Below are positions 33,906 through 44,795 of a DNA stretch of 64,000 nt, one piece after another. The stretch comes from Pelobates cultripes. Taxonomy: Eukaryota; Chordata; Amphibia; Anura; Pelobatidae. The position numbers and the translations under genes are program-made. Within the stretch, counting starts at the first letter, position 1. Each line of letters opens with the position of its first letter. The DNA lies in contig OW240916.1 of the NCBI GenBank assembly GCA_933207985.1, forward strand, positions 292,997,310-293,061,309, written 5' to 3'. The notes beneath the pieces are model-generated. The model did no database searches and was not told the DNA's origin. It worked only from the letters and a program-made list of their open reading frames with translations.

Positions 33906-35226
33906 TGGATGTGCTGTCTCGGTCTTTGCTGTCTCGGGTGGTGTCTAGCGGTGGGTCGCCGCTCTTGCTCTGAGAAGAGTGGCTGGGGGTGCTTTTCGTT
34001 GTGCGTAGGTGTGGCAGATGAACCGTATTCGGTTCTATGAGGCGGCTATGGTGTACTAGAGGAATGTTGACCCTGCCTTTGTGTGAATTGCATACAGACA
34101 TAGATGATGTGATTTGTCTTTGAGCATAGGTGAGTCGAAAACATTTAACATATTTACAATAACATAAACATAACAGTTTTTGAGATCTGGCCCTTGTGCC
34201 CTGGTCGTCCATCAGGGCGCAGTTTATCCCGCTAGTTCCTCCTACTAGCTCTCTATATCTGGGGGGTTGGGAAGTCCGGTTCTGGCCTCCTGGCCGAGCC
34301 AGTGGTCGCTATCCCAGGCCAGCGGCTCTAATCTAGACTACCTTGGGGATATGTTTTGAGGGATGTCTAACTCGAGGGGAGTATTGGTAGGGGCAGAGGA
34401 ATCATACCATCAATCCTATGTTCTTGATTTGGAGATGGGCATGTGGGCTTTTAACGTTGAGGTTTGGAATTATCTCTTATCTAGGGGGGGGTGCAGGCGT
34501 TGGAGTAGGATGTTGGTTTGGCAGAGAGGCAACAGCTTGCTCCCCCGTTCCCATCTTTTAGTCCGTGTTTCTGGTATCTCTATACTTTACTTTACCTCGC
34601 GTCCCCTAGGGGACTGGAGTAGCAGTGACCCTTACGCTGATTCCCGACTGTTGGCTCGCGATGTGGGAAGGATGGTGCGCGTGGTTTAGGTAGCATTGCT
34701 AGGGTCTAATTAGTCGGTACTGTCTATGAAGCTACTGCCCTCGCCTGGTTTTATGGCCCTGTTGTCATCCGACCCTGTACAGGTGCTGCTCTTGGGGCAC
34801 AGCACCACCACCCTCTGTGTCTCACCACTGTGAGCCCTTGTTCCCGCTTCCTATTATGGCTATGTTAGGTGGGTGGGGTAGTTAGTGGGTATGTTTACAG
34901 GGGGGGGCTACGGGGACGGAGTCCATCCCGCGTGGGTCGTAACCTGCCCCATGATGGGTTAACCTTCTCCCCCTGCTGCCCCTTCATCCATAGTTCCTCT
35001 CCCCCCTCCCATGTCCCTCTCCCCCTGTTCCCTGCAAATATGGAATATTGATCTGTAGTGTTAGCACAAATACAGGTGTAGCGAGTATATTACCCTCTCC
35101 CGTCGTGTTTCCCTTGGTTGACGGTGATCAGTGTCCCAAAGTCCCTGAGAAAGATTAGCAGTGTCCATGATGTATTTTGTGTTGGTTCGGTCCGTATGGA
35201 TGTCATTCGTCATCCCCTGGCTTCCG
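33906..35226 (-). other. L1 inter-ORF region
   Basis: About 1.3 kb between ORF1 and the endonuclease. The endonuclease frame stays open for some distance upstream of 33890, so ORF2 may start within it, but I could not fix a start codon. Other frames here show no domain. Confidence 0.4.
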
Positions 35227-36219
35227 TCACTGGGCTGCGGTATGTTTCGGCGTTTTGGAGTGTTTCACCGTCTGCCATTCTTGGTGCAATGTCGACCGTT
35301 TGATTGGTTTGTCTCCGTTTGTAGCTAGACTGATGCCCCAAGAGCGCAGCAGCCGGGTTCCTTCTTCTGCGGTTGAGGCAATTTGGGTCTTGCCGTCTCG
35401 TAGGATCAGTAGTTTGATTGGGAATCCCCAGCGGTACAGAATTTTCCTGTTCCTGAGTTCAGCTGTGACGTCCTTGAAAGTTTTCCTGCGTCTAAGTGTT
35501 TCGGCCGATAGGTCTGCGTATATCTGGACCTCTTTATATCGGTCTGGGAGATCTTGTTGAGGTTTCTTGGAGCGCAGGATGGATTCTTTTACGTGATAGT
35601 AATGTAGTCTGAGCATCACATCCCTCGGTATTGAGGCTGGCAGATGTTGTGGTTTTGCCACCCTGTGCGCCCTATCCATGAGTAGCATGTCGATTGGGAG
35701 GTCAGGAGCCAAAATATGGAACAGGTCTGTGAGATACGTCATGAGGTCTGGAGCCTGTACGTCTTCAGGTATACCTCTCACCCGGAGATTTTGGCGCCTG
35801 GATCTATCCTCGAGGTCCATGTTTTTTACTTCTTGCTTCTCAAGCTTTGCTTCCAGCTCCTCAATTTTTTCCGCTATGCTGTTGTGTGCTTCGGCATATT
35901 CCGCCATCTTGCTTTCCATGTGGGCTGTACGGTTTCCTATGTCTGCAATATCTTTCTTTAGGTCCGCTATTGCTGCATGGACTGTTTGTATTTTTGCAGC
36001 CATGTCATCTAACATTGTCTGGAACAGCTCACCGTGTATTTGCATGGTGCTGGGTGCAGGCTGTTGTGGGGATTGTGGCTGGGGAATTTCCTGTTCATCC
36101 CCACTGCCGTCGCCATCTTGTCCCGTCTGAGCCTGTGACTTGTGGCTTGCCGTTTTCGCAGCAAAAAACGAGTGCTTTTCCTTGGCGTCGGTCACCCTCC
36201 TTGCTCCCCTCTGTGACAT
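35227..36219 (-). CDS. L1 ORF1 protein (transposase_22 type), intact
   Basis: A 330-residue RNA-binding chaperone that coats L1 RNA. Residues 1-60 are basic then Gln/Pro-rich and probably disordered. About 65-135 form a coiled coil (heptads in MAAKIQTVHAAIADLKKDI and EKIEELEAKLEKQEV), which gives trimers in known L1 proteins. About 136-240 hold the RRM-like domain, with LEDRSRRQNLRVRGIPED and DVMLRLHYYHVKE. About 240-310 form the C-terminal domain, with LSAETLRRRKTFKDVTAEL. No stop or shift is seen. The start ATG at 36219 follows a GC-rich 5' UTR of about 130 bases. Confidence 0.92.
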   Translation of the reverse strand: MSQRGARRVTDAKEKHSFFAAKTASHKSQAQTGQDGDGSGDEQEIPQPQSPQQPAPSTMQIHGELFQTMLDDMAAKIQTVHAAIADLKKDIADIGNRTAHMESKMAEYAEAHNSIAEKIEELEAKLEKQEVKNMDLEDRSRRQNLRVRGIPEDVQAPDLMTYLTDLFHILAPDLPIDMLLMDRAHRVAKPQHLPASIPRDVMLRLHYYHVKESILRSKKPQQDLPDRYKEVQIYADLSAETLRRRKTFKDVTAELRNRKILYRWGFPIKLLILRDGKTQIASTAEEGTRLLRSWGISLATNGDKPIKRSTLHQEWQTVKHSKTPKHTAAQ

Positions 36220-36346
36220 TGTGGCAGTACCTCACTCTGGGGGATATTTGTGCCGGTAGAATGCTGATTGTGCCGCTGTATTTAGCCGTCGGCTCGGGAG
36301 CTCCCCACTCACGCGGCCATTCCGATCGAGCGCAGGCTCCGCCCCC
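36220..36346 (-). promoter_or_regulatory. L1 5' UTR / internal promoter region
   Basis: CpG-rich leader of the minus-strand L1, starting GGGGGGCGGAGCC. L1 leaders normally carry an internal promoter; this one is short (about 130 bp) and may be truncated. Similar GGGGCGGAGCC starts occur at 47792 and, weakly, at 44795. Confidence 0.45.
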
Positions 36347-38596
36347 CACGCTCCTTCTAAAGGAGGGGAAGGACGGGGATTCCTGCAATAACTATAGACC
36401 CATCTCCCTCATAAACAATGACTTGAAGCTGCTACCGAAAATCTTGGCGACGCGCCTGCAACCACATGTTCCCACCCTGGTGCACCCGGACCAGGTGGGG
36501 TTCGTGATGGGGAGGGAGGCCAGGGACAATACGATTAGAGCGCTATCGATAGCCCATGGGGAGTCGGCGGGAGCCGGGGGCCTTCTCTTGCTATCTGCGG
36601 ACGCGGAGAAGGCCTTCGACCGGGTCGGATGGACGTACATGTTCCGGGCCCTCTCACACCTGGGCATAGGGACACACATGAGGGGCTGGATAGAAGCCAT
36701 ATACCGACAACCCAGAGCCCAAATAATCATAAATGGGGCGCTCACGGAGGATGTTATAATTCAAAACGGCACCTGTCAGGGGTGCCCCCTGTCCCCGCTC
36801 CTGTTTGTGCTAGCTTTGGAGCCATTTTTACAAGCGATCAGGAGCAACCCAGACATTGCGGGGGTAGATAAAGGCAAGGTACACCATAAGGTAGCGGCAT
36901 ACACCGATGACCTTCTCTTTTTTGTCTCCAGACCCGAAATCTCCCTCCCGAATATCATTAAGGCCCTCAGGGATTATGGCGAGATCTCAAATATGAAGAT
37001 CAATTTCGCCAAGTCGATTATACTTAATATATCCATACCTCACCATCGGGAGATATTGCTGCGCCAGGGCTTCCCGTTCCAATGGGCAGACACTAAAATT
37101 AGGTACCTGGGCATTTGGCTCACCAGACATAGCTCAGATCTCTTTAAAGACAATTTTGTCCAGATGCTGTCCACCTTCAGAAGGGAGGCGGGAGAATGGG
37201 CGTACCCCCACATCTCCTGGTTTGGCCGGGTACAGGTCGTGAAAATGAATTTCCTACCATGGCTGTTATATCTGATGCAGACAATACCCATATGTATCCC
37301 CAGGACATACTTTGGATTCCTCAATAGGACCCTGAGAGAATATATATGGAGGGGGACGAAGCCAAGGCTAAAATTTGAGCAACTGACACAACCCAAGGAG
37401 CGGGGAGGGATGGCGCAGCCGGACTTCCACCTTTACTATATAGCATGCCACCTACTTAGGATAATGGAGTGGTCAAAACAAAATGTACACAAACAATGGA
37501 AAACAGTGGAGGAGGCAGAGCTAGGGATCCCTATAGCGTTGGCCCCATGGTTGCCGAGGGGGAGGGGGGACAGAGCGCCCACCTACGTAAAGGCTACCCT
37601 GCAAGTATGGTACGGTATAGCAGAAAGAGCGGGCCTCACCACGTACCCGTCACCCTTACTACCTGACGTACAACGGGGAGTTTCCACCTGGATTGGACCG
37701 ACTGGCACTTAGGGGCATCATCCCTGACCTCCTGCCTAGGTTACACCACATTCAGACACCTACGGGGCGCAAGACCCTACCAGATCTTCTGGGAGGGCAG
37801 ACCCCCACCTTCCTACAGCAGTTCCAATACGCACAGTTGACGAGTTACCTGCAAACCTTACCTCAGAGAAGAGCAATACGACGCACCCCCACGGGGTTCG
37901 AGCAATTGTGCCTTGAACCGAAACCGCTCCCACACGGGGTATCCATCCTATACAACTCACTCCAAGAGCAGATTCCAGTAGAGACACCTAGGTTCCAGGG
38001 GAAGTGGGAGAAGGCCTTACACCGACAGTTTAGCGCAGGGGAAAGGGACAAAATCTGCACTCTAATGCACCATTGTGCTGCCTTTAGCAGACATCAGGAG
38101 GCCGCATATAAACTGCTCACACAGTGGTACCGCACTCCAGATGTCCTCCACAACATGCATCCCGACCATTCGGCACAATGCTGGAGATGTGGCAAGGAGA
38201 CAGGGACACACATATGGTGGGAGTGTGAGAGAATACAACCCCTCGGCGATGCTCCTACACCACACATCCACACCTAGCGGCAAATACAAACCATCACTAA
38301 CTATACGGATCCTCAATATCGCTAAACAAATCATTCTCCAGTACTGGAGGAATACAGAGGCACCCACGCTTCAGACGTGGTTTGCCCAAATGGAAGTCCT
38401 CAGGGTGACAGAGGACGTTTACATGAAGACCTCAGACAGGGCACAACAATATTTGGACATATGGACACATTGGATAGTGATGACAACAGGGGACTCATTC
38501 ACGACAGCTCTAGGGGAGACTGACCAGCCCCAGGGTATTCAGCCCCCCACAGGCTCAGGGAGAACGCCAACACTCGCACAGGAACCCAGACAGTAG
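36347..38596 (+). pseudogene. L1 ORF2, second copy, 5'-truncated, two frameshifts
   Basis: The copy begins inside the RT domain (LLKEGKDGDS, then YRPISLINND). It has VGFVMGREARDNT, SADAEKAFDRVGW, GTCQGCPLSPLLFVLALEP and a catalytic block that reads AAYTDDLLFF: the residue before DD is Thr instead of the usual Ala. The frame shifts near 37680, continues at 37693-38277 with a Cys/His cluster (CWRCGKETGTHIWWEC), shifts again near 38240-38260 and ends at about 38596. The endonuclease half and ORF1 are absent. It is a distinct L1 lineage from the minus-strand copy. Confidence 0.88.
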
Positions 38597-39027
38597 GTAT
38601 CATCGGACTACAGGCCCTAAGGGCCAGACCCCAGGGGACTACGACTTACCCCAGCCACCCAGGACTGACTGATAACGACGCCCCACATAGGAGGGAGCAG
38701 TGTGCCCCAAGAGGATACGTCTATTTTGGCCACCTAAGCTGGACGAGTTCCCCCCCAGGAGGAACGCACGGGAGTGGATTAGGGAGGGTTCACGCATTCG
38801 GGTGACATTGGGAAAGGCAGAATAAAATTTGAGACATATGTTTAACTTCTACATGCTTGGAGACCTGCGTGTCTCATCCTTCTCACTTACTTTGAGAGAT
38901 CTGCGAATCTCGAAAGCTTGTTTGTTACACTGTTTCTCTACACGCTGAACGTAACGCTGCATTTTATTGTTTCTTTATATTTGAAAACCTTCAATAAAAG
39001 GCTATTTACCAAAAAAAAAAAAAAAAA
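38597..39027 (+). mobile_element. 3' UTR and poly(A) tail of the second L1
   Basis: CAATAAAAGGC at about 38992 is the polyadenylation signal and a 17-base A run at 39011-39027 ends the element. GAGACCTGCGTGTCTC (38859-38874) and GAGATCTGCGAATCTC (38895-38911) are similar small hairpins, a repeated stem that may be read by the reverse transcriptase. Confidence 0.75.
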
Positions 39028-39251
39028 TATGTCGGAAAGTTACTAGGTCAGGTTTAGTTACATCCTGTTCATATGTCCCAAAAGGTTTTCATCAGTCATA
39101 AGAGGACACCCCTCTGACTCAGACTAGTTACAATAAACAGCTTTGTTACTCTCAAATATTTTCTTCCTAAGCCTATTCTTGGAAGCTCTCTGATTTGGCT
39201 CTCTAAAGGTCTATAATAACTGACTATATTTGTAGCGTGTCACTCTCTAGT

Positions 39252-39331
39252 TTAACCCCTTAAGGACACATGACATGTGTGACATGTCATGATTCCCTTT
39301 TATTCCAGAAGTTTGGTCCTCAAGGGGTTAA
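39252..39331. mobile_element. 80-bp MITE, copy 1
   Basis: Bounded by TTAA, with terminal repeats TTAACCCCTTAAGGAC and the complement of TTAACCCCTTGAGGAC. The middle has an internal palindrome (ACATGACATGTGTGACATGT). Three further copies in the window are exactly 80 bp as well. Confidence 0.8.
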
Positions 39332-39845
39332 TCATCTGCTTTGTCAGAATAAATTGATATTCAGCTCTATGCTGGGATAGTGATAGTGATAATCAGGTAT
39401 TTCACATGTGGATATCCTATAACAAAACCAAGTGATGAGAATTTATTACAAACGATCGTGTAAGATTCTCCGGTCCAATCACTATTCTCTCTACATGACA
39501 CTCCTCTTACTGCACAATTAATATCGTATGACAGGACCTTGTTTGAGACATTAGGCTTTAACCACTATTAATTTTAGAGCATTAAACTAAAATAGGGGCT
39601 ACCGCTCCAGCTTGCAGTGAAAGAAACCCAATCCACATCATTAGGAAACTAGGTTGTTGGAGGTCAGCTGCATACTCTGTAGATAGATACTACAGTGGGA
39701 TAGTGAATTAAGACAGGCCTCTCTCAATCTAGCCATGCAAAGTCTTACAATTTGTTTCAATAAACTTTATTTTCTCCCTCTTACAGGCTTACCGGTATGT
39801 CAGTTTTGACACACCAAAAGCAACTCACGGCTTTTTGTCCCAACC
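39332..39845. other. No recognisable feature
   Basis: No gene or repeat seen between the short MITE and the L2-like LINE. Confidence 0.4.
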
Positions 39846-40990
39846 AAATGTTATATATTTATTATACATGTACATGTAAAGAGATGGGTACATGTAAAGA
39901 GATGGGTTTTAAGGCACTTCTTAAACGATTGAAGACTTGGGGAAAGTCTGATGGCGGTAGGCAAGCTATTCCATAGGCAGGGAGCTGCCCGCAAGAAGTC
40001 CTGCAAGCGTAAGTTGGCCGTACGGGTGCAGACAACGGACAGGAGGTGGTCACTGGCAGAGCGGAGAGACCGAGAAGGGACATACCTATGGATCTGTGAG
40101 GAGATATAACAGGGGCTAGAGTTGTTCAGTGCTTTATAGGTGTGAATTAGTACCTTGAATTGACTCCTATAGCATACAGGAAGCCAATGTAAGGACTGGC
40201 AGAGGGGTGAGGTGTGAGAGAACCGACTAGAGCGGAAAATCAGTCTGGCAGCAGCGTTCATTATGGACTGTAGCGGTGCAGTACGGCTTTTGGGAAGACC
40301 GATCAGGAGAGGGTTACAATAATCCATGCGGGAAATTACTAGAGCATGGACAAGCTCCTTGGTAGCATCTTGCGTAAGAAAGGGGCAGATGCGGGCTATG
40401 TTTTTAAGCTATCTACAGGATTTGGCAACATTCTGGATGTGAGGCTCAAAGGTGAGGCCAGAATAAAGTATGACACCAAGAAAGCGCGCTTGCAAGGATG
40501 GACTGATGTGGATACCACTAATTTGAAGGGAGAGTGAAAGAGGAGGATCAGTATTAGCAGGAGGAAAGACAAGGAGTGCAGTTTTAGAGAGATTGAGTTT
40601 CAGAAAGCGGGAGGACATCCAGTCAGAGATGGAAGAAACGCAAGCAGTGACACGTTGCAGGACGACAGGGGAGAGGTCCGGGGAGGAGAGATCTATCTGG
40701 GTGTCATCAGCGTGCAGGTGGTAGTGGAATCCAAAAGAGGTAATAAGTTTGCCAAGAGAGGCAGTATAAAGATAAAATAGAAGGGGACCAAGGACAGAGC
40801 ATTGGGGGACTCCAACCAAGACAGGATGAGGGGAGGAGGTATCATTAGAAAAGGAGACAATGAATGAGCGTTGGGAGAGAGAAGAGGAAAACCATGAGAG
40901 GACAGAGTCACAGAGACCGAGTGATTGAAGAGTTTGAAAAATGAGACCATGATCAACGGTGTCAAAGGCATCAGCAAGGTCAAGAAGAAT
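39846..40990 (-). pseudogene. L2/CR1-type LINE, C-terminal half of ORF2
   Basis: The minus strand reads [12 protein letters not shown], then [21 protein letters not shown] (Cys in place of the usual Gly in PQGS), then the catalytic HADDTQ, then [13 protein letters not shown] and [15 protein letters not shown] at 40409-40411 interrupts the frame once; the same frame resumes and gives RMDYCNPLLIGLP, NAAARLIF, LHWLPV and the C-terminus to about 39851. The 5' half is missing (truncation near 40990). A 17-bp direct duplication, ACATGTAAAGAGATGGG, lies at the 3' end (39873-39907). Confidence 0.87.
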
Positions 40991-41095
40991 TAGTATGGAA
41001 TATCTAGTAGGCCATCGGTCTCCTTTGCATACAAGCTAGAAACACATTATTACTGATGCATGACCTTTCCAGCTTGAGAAGATCTATTATTAATC

Positions 41096-41220
41096 CAAAA
41101 AGAAAATTGAGCAGATAAATTCTAGTTAGGAATTAGGAGTGTAGCCTAAGAGGAGTGTAAGACCCTCTTAGGACAAAACTCCCAATTCCTAACTAGAATT
41201 TATCTGGTCCATTTTCTTTT
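41096..41220. repeat. Fold-back hairpin, about 125 bp
   Basis: The 27-base arms at 41114-41140 and 41178-41204 are nearly perfect complements (GATAAATTCTAGTTAGGAAT). An inner pair CCTAAGAGG/CCTCTTAGG (41145-41153, 41164-41172) and an outer pair AAAAGAAAAT/ATTTTCTTTT extend it. It looks like a small fold-back transposable element; class unknown. Confidence 0.75.
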
Positions 41221-41396
41221 TCTTTCATATTTCTTTTGCACGATTATTAATACAGTATGCCCAAAGTAAGTCTATGTGTTACTCATCAAATTGCCTCTAC
41301 TGAGGGCATTGAGTTGGAAGATATAAAAAAAACATCAAAGTCTTCAGTTTGTTGTTAATTTTTATAACTAATTTCCCATTTTACTTAGATGGTATA

Positions 41397-42382
41397 TGTG
41401 ACGAAGTGCCCTTCGCCACTTGTGCCTGGAGAGGACTGCTTGCCCGCCTCTTGCCCTGTGACTATGGCCCCTGGGATGTATTGCCCTTTAAAGACATGAT
41501 TTGGGCATAATGGATTTGTGTTGTGCTGCTGCTGGCCCTTTAAGAACCATCTGGGGACATACTGTGGAGTTACTGGGTGGCCACCATTTCCTGTATCAGA
41601 AGCACATGGTGAGAACAATGGATGGCGGCCATTTTAACTCACAGACACTGTTTGGACTTTTCAACACGGTGCCATCTCGCCAGTATTTGTTGCACAGAGA
41701 CATCGTGTGGTGGTTTTGGACTATACAGCAGGGGACACATTATACAGTGATTGTTTTTCATTTAGCCTGTATATGTTCTGCAGAATCTGCATTAAACTGT
41801 ATTTTCCAAAGTACTGAACGGATCTGGGTGAATTTTGGATATGTGGTTCACCCAGATCCCCCGGTTCCAAGGATATACTTTTTATGGGGTTATTGCATGT
41901 TTTGGGGTCCCTGTGTGTTTTATGAAACTGTATTATTTCTGGCCAGCAGATAATTGAGCTTTGTGTATTGTAGAAACTCAATTATCTAGCCTGGCCCAGA
42001 GGAGGAGTTTTGTGTTGCATAAATTGTGAGTTCTGTGTGCCAGTAAATCAGTCTTGTTCCAGCATTAAGCCTTGGCTCATGTTTGGGGGAAGGGATACCT
42101 ACACTCTGGGGATTGCTATAATCACTTACTCCCCAGAGGAAGCTCTTGCAATAGCTTGATTTGTTCCTGTTCTCTGGGGAAAGAGAGGTTCACCCACTGG
42201 AAGCTGGATCCTGGCCTTGGGTCCAGGGTGGGTGGAAACAGCAGAGACCCCGGCGCAGTTGCATCGCTGGAAGTGGGGTCTGCAGTGCTGATGGTGTCGG
42301 TTGGAGTGCTTGGAGTCCTCAGCGAGCACTAGGAGCATCGATTGGCGGAGGTACTCAGTCAGAGTGCCAGCGTTCCGTCACA
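41397..42382 (+). mobile_element. Solo LTR, 986 bp, with 5-bp target duplication
   Basis: It runs TGTGACG to CGTCACA and is flanked by GTATA (41392-41396 and 42383-42387). The start forms a hairpin (CGAAGTGCCCTTCG). Long stretches match the minus-strand solo LTR at 28894, from TGCTTGCCCGCCTCTTGCC at the start to GTGCTTGGAGTCCTCAG and ACTAGGAGCATC near the end. The open frame at 41501-41953 lies within it and is not a gene. Confidence 0.88.
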
Positions 42383-42387
42383 GTATA

Positions 42388-43437
42388 TTACTCTTGCAAC
42401 AATATTCCACATTAGTTTTACAGCCACTGAATAATAATCAGTTTTTGAGGATTTTTTTTTTCTGCCAGATTTGGGTCTTCCACCATTTTTTGGGACTTTC
42501 TACTGACCCATTTTCCCCGCTTCTTATGAAGGTCTGTGGAAGGGCTCACTAAATTATTCAGAATTTCTCAGTTTTACTAGAAGGCCAAATTGAGGCTATA
42601 ATAACCAAACATAGCGGATTTGGAAAATATGCCCAATTCAGCTATTGAGGTCACCTTGAATTCCTGACAATCCACTTTTTTGTAAATAGAGCCGTTTCTG
42701 TTCTTTAGATCCACAAAAATATATCAGCAGCATATTTAATTTCTTAGTTTACGGCTTATTTATTGGTTTACTGTGAATGCCTCTCATATTACCTTAAATA
42801 ATAAATAATTTTAGATGAAGAAATACAGGTCCCAACTTTTGGCTAACCTTCGATTAGTTGCTGAATTCACTATTCATTTTCTCTGACAACTATTCTGTTG
42901 CTTTTCTGTGGGGAGGAGTAAAAAACAAAATAAAAGATTATGCTGTCCAATTATCTCCCATTTCATCCTCTTTATTGTATGTTAGTATATTCTCTGTTCT
43001 GTAAGAAGGATTATGCTCCCCTTCTTATGTATTTCCTCTGTCTTGTCACTCCTATCCTTTGCACACATGTGAATTATCATTTGCAAACTTTCTAAATGAA
43101 AAAATATGTATACCAATAAAAACAAGCTGCGTTAAAGAAATGGTTACAATTACCAACATGCTGTAGTTAATGCTGTTCAAAGTATCTTCCTCCAGTTTTA
43201 TGTTAAACCATTTAGAAGCAGCTTGGCAGGTTGCTAAAAAGTAAATAAAATAAAAAAAATAAAAATATATATATATATTAAATGCTTTAATTATTTTATA
43301 ATATAATGCATATATATGATTTCATTATGTGTGTACTTAGAGATACACATATCTCAAAATACACTTAGAATTAAAGCATTTTATAATGTATTATGCATAT
43401 ATGATTTCATTATATTACACATATATAGGAAATAAAA
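42388..43437. other. No recognisable gene; AT-rich
   Basis: Between 43260 and 43430 an AT-rich segment repeats TATATGATTTCATTATRT in two diverged copies. Nothing else is supported. Confidence 0.4.
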
Positions 43438-43448
43438 GTGTGTGTGTG

Positions 43449-43489
<41 letters not shown>
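43438..43489. repeat. Compound TG-TA-CA microsatellite
   Basis: A TG run, then TATATA, then about 18 CA units: a near-palindromic dinucleotide array. Confidence 0.9.
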
Positions 43490-43491
<2 letters not shown>

Positions 43492-43890
43492 ATTATATGT
43501 ATGCATGAAAACAAAAACGCTAACTTTGGCCAGCGTTCATGACTAAGTGGCTACTACAAAAGACTGGAAATACCCCATTTGGAATACCCTGGGTTGTCTA
43601 TATTTGAAAATGATATGCCATGATGAGGTTATTTCACATTCCTGGGCTACCATATGGTCTCAAAAGGCAACACAGACCCAGCAAACATGGAAAAGGGGAA
43701 AGCCTTACATTTTACATTTAACCCCTGTAAGTTTGCAAAAACCCATACAACCTGTACATTGGGAGAACTGTTGTACGTGGGAGATGTTGCTGAACACATA
43801 TTGCGGTGTTCTTTGGCAGTAACCCTTAAAGTTCTTCGTACATGTATTCTTAAATTGCTATGCGTGTCAAAAAAAAACAAACAAACAAAA
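43490..43890. other. Unidentified, ends in A-rich tract
   Basis: An unassigned segment ends with AAAAAAAAACAAACAAACAA and a further A run at 43869-43895, which could be the 3' tail of a retroelement on the plus strand. No coding domain is visible. Confidence 0.3.
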
Positions 43891-44795
43891 AAAAAACCTG
43901 GGATTCCGTCTCAACTGGGTAGAGCCGTTGCGTCTTGGAGGTGGTGTTCCTCCCCTGCCCCGGAGCTGTGAGAGCTGGTGCTCGCAGGCTATGAGCCGGG
44001 GAACCGTCATGGTCTTTCGGGGTGGAGAGGGGAATCTTGGCTGTCTGTGTAGTAGTCGCTTTGCTGCTCTCCGTCGGTGTGGCCAGCCCCTCTGGGGTGT
44101 GCCGCCTGTTGCTCTTAGCCCGGGAGGGCCCTGAATGCGGGAGTCTGAAGCGTGGGGCTTAGTTTTGCCTTGAGGAGGGTTCCCAAGCACCTGTCGGACA
44201 TCGGGTCTGTCCCGTGTGGGCGGTGTGTGTAGCGAGGCTCCTCAGGTTGTAAGCGCACCTGCAACGTGGCCCAGATGCGGTCAAAGATTACTGTAATGGA
44301 GTCTCTTGTATGGTCCCCGGTGTCCGCTACAGCACAATGTCACCGTCGTTTGTCCGACACTGTCGAGTCCAAGAGATTCGCCATCTTGGAGGCTCCCGTC
44401 TCCATATTGCTTAGGGAGGTTGCTGAGCCTGTCATGTGGTGTGGGGTTGGGGGCTCTCCGCCTGGCGGGGACCGGGATATCCCCCACCAGTCCACAGGGA
44501 AGGGGGGGTGAGTGGTTTGTGCTCACGTGCGGCGTTTAGCATCTGGCGGGAAGGAGGCCGTCCTTCCCCCATCACCCCGCCAGTAGGCCTCATTCTGCTG
44601 CTGCGGTTCCCGGTCGAGCCGGGTGTCAAGTGTGGTGTCGGCAGGTTCGGGACTGCTTCCCCGTTCCCTTGGGCTAATTTGTGGGTAAATTGCAGCATGA
44701 TATCCAGAGTTATCCACATAATTTGGTATCCTACTGCAGGAGCTTGTGCAGAGTGCGTCTAGTGAGTCAGTTTGCCAGTTCAGCTCCGCCTCCAT
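43891..44795 (-). mobile_element. GC-rich RT-less retroelement, related to 47792-49474 (truncated)
   Basis: On the minus strand it starts ATGGAGGCGGAGCTGAACTG, shares GGGATATCCCGGT with the element at 47792, then reaches AAGATGGCGAATC and a frame with FDRIWATLQVRLQ, comparable to FDRLCESLWTMLRER in the other element. It keeps the leader and ORF-like part but no 3' UTR or poly(A). The similarity is partial and judged by eye. No reverse transcriptase is present. Confidence 0.45.

Larger units (their letters stand above)
28581..36346 (-). mobile_element. Near-full-length L1/Tx1-type LINE
   Basis: Read on the minus strand it has a 5' UTR beginning about 36346 (GGGGGGCGGAGCC), ORF1 at 36219-35227, ORF2 from about 33900 to 30104, a 3' UTR and a poly(A) tail (T run 28581-28592). 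Without the LTR inserted at 28894-29885 it is about 6.8 kb. ORF1 is open; ORF2 has two frameshifts and one stop. No target duplication was found: its 5' end abuts another L1. Confidence 0.85.

Noticed and set aside
35847..37712. A 621-codon plus-strand open frame
   Set aside because: Its first third is antisense to L1 ORF1 and leader; only the part after 36347 is real RT. It is a chance join of two elements.
28581..39027. The two adjoining L1s as one twin-primed inversion
   Set aside because: The overlapping RT regions encode clearly different proteins, so they are separate elements.
41501..41953. A 150-codon open frame
   Set aside because: It lies wholly within the solo LTR and shows no domain.
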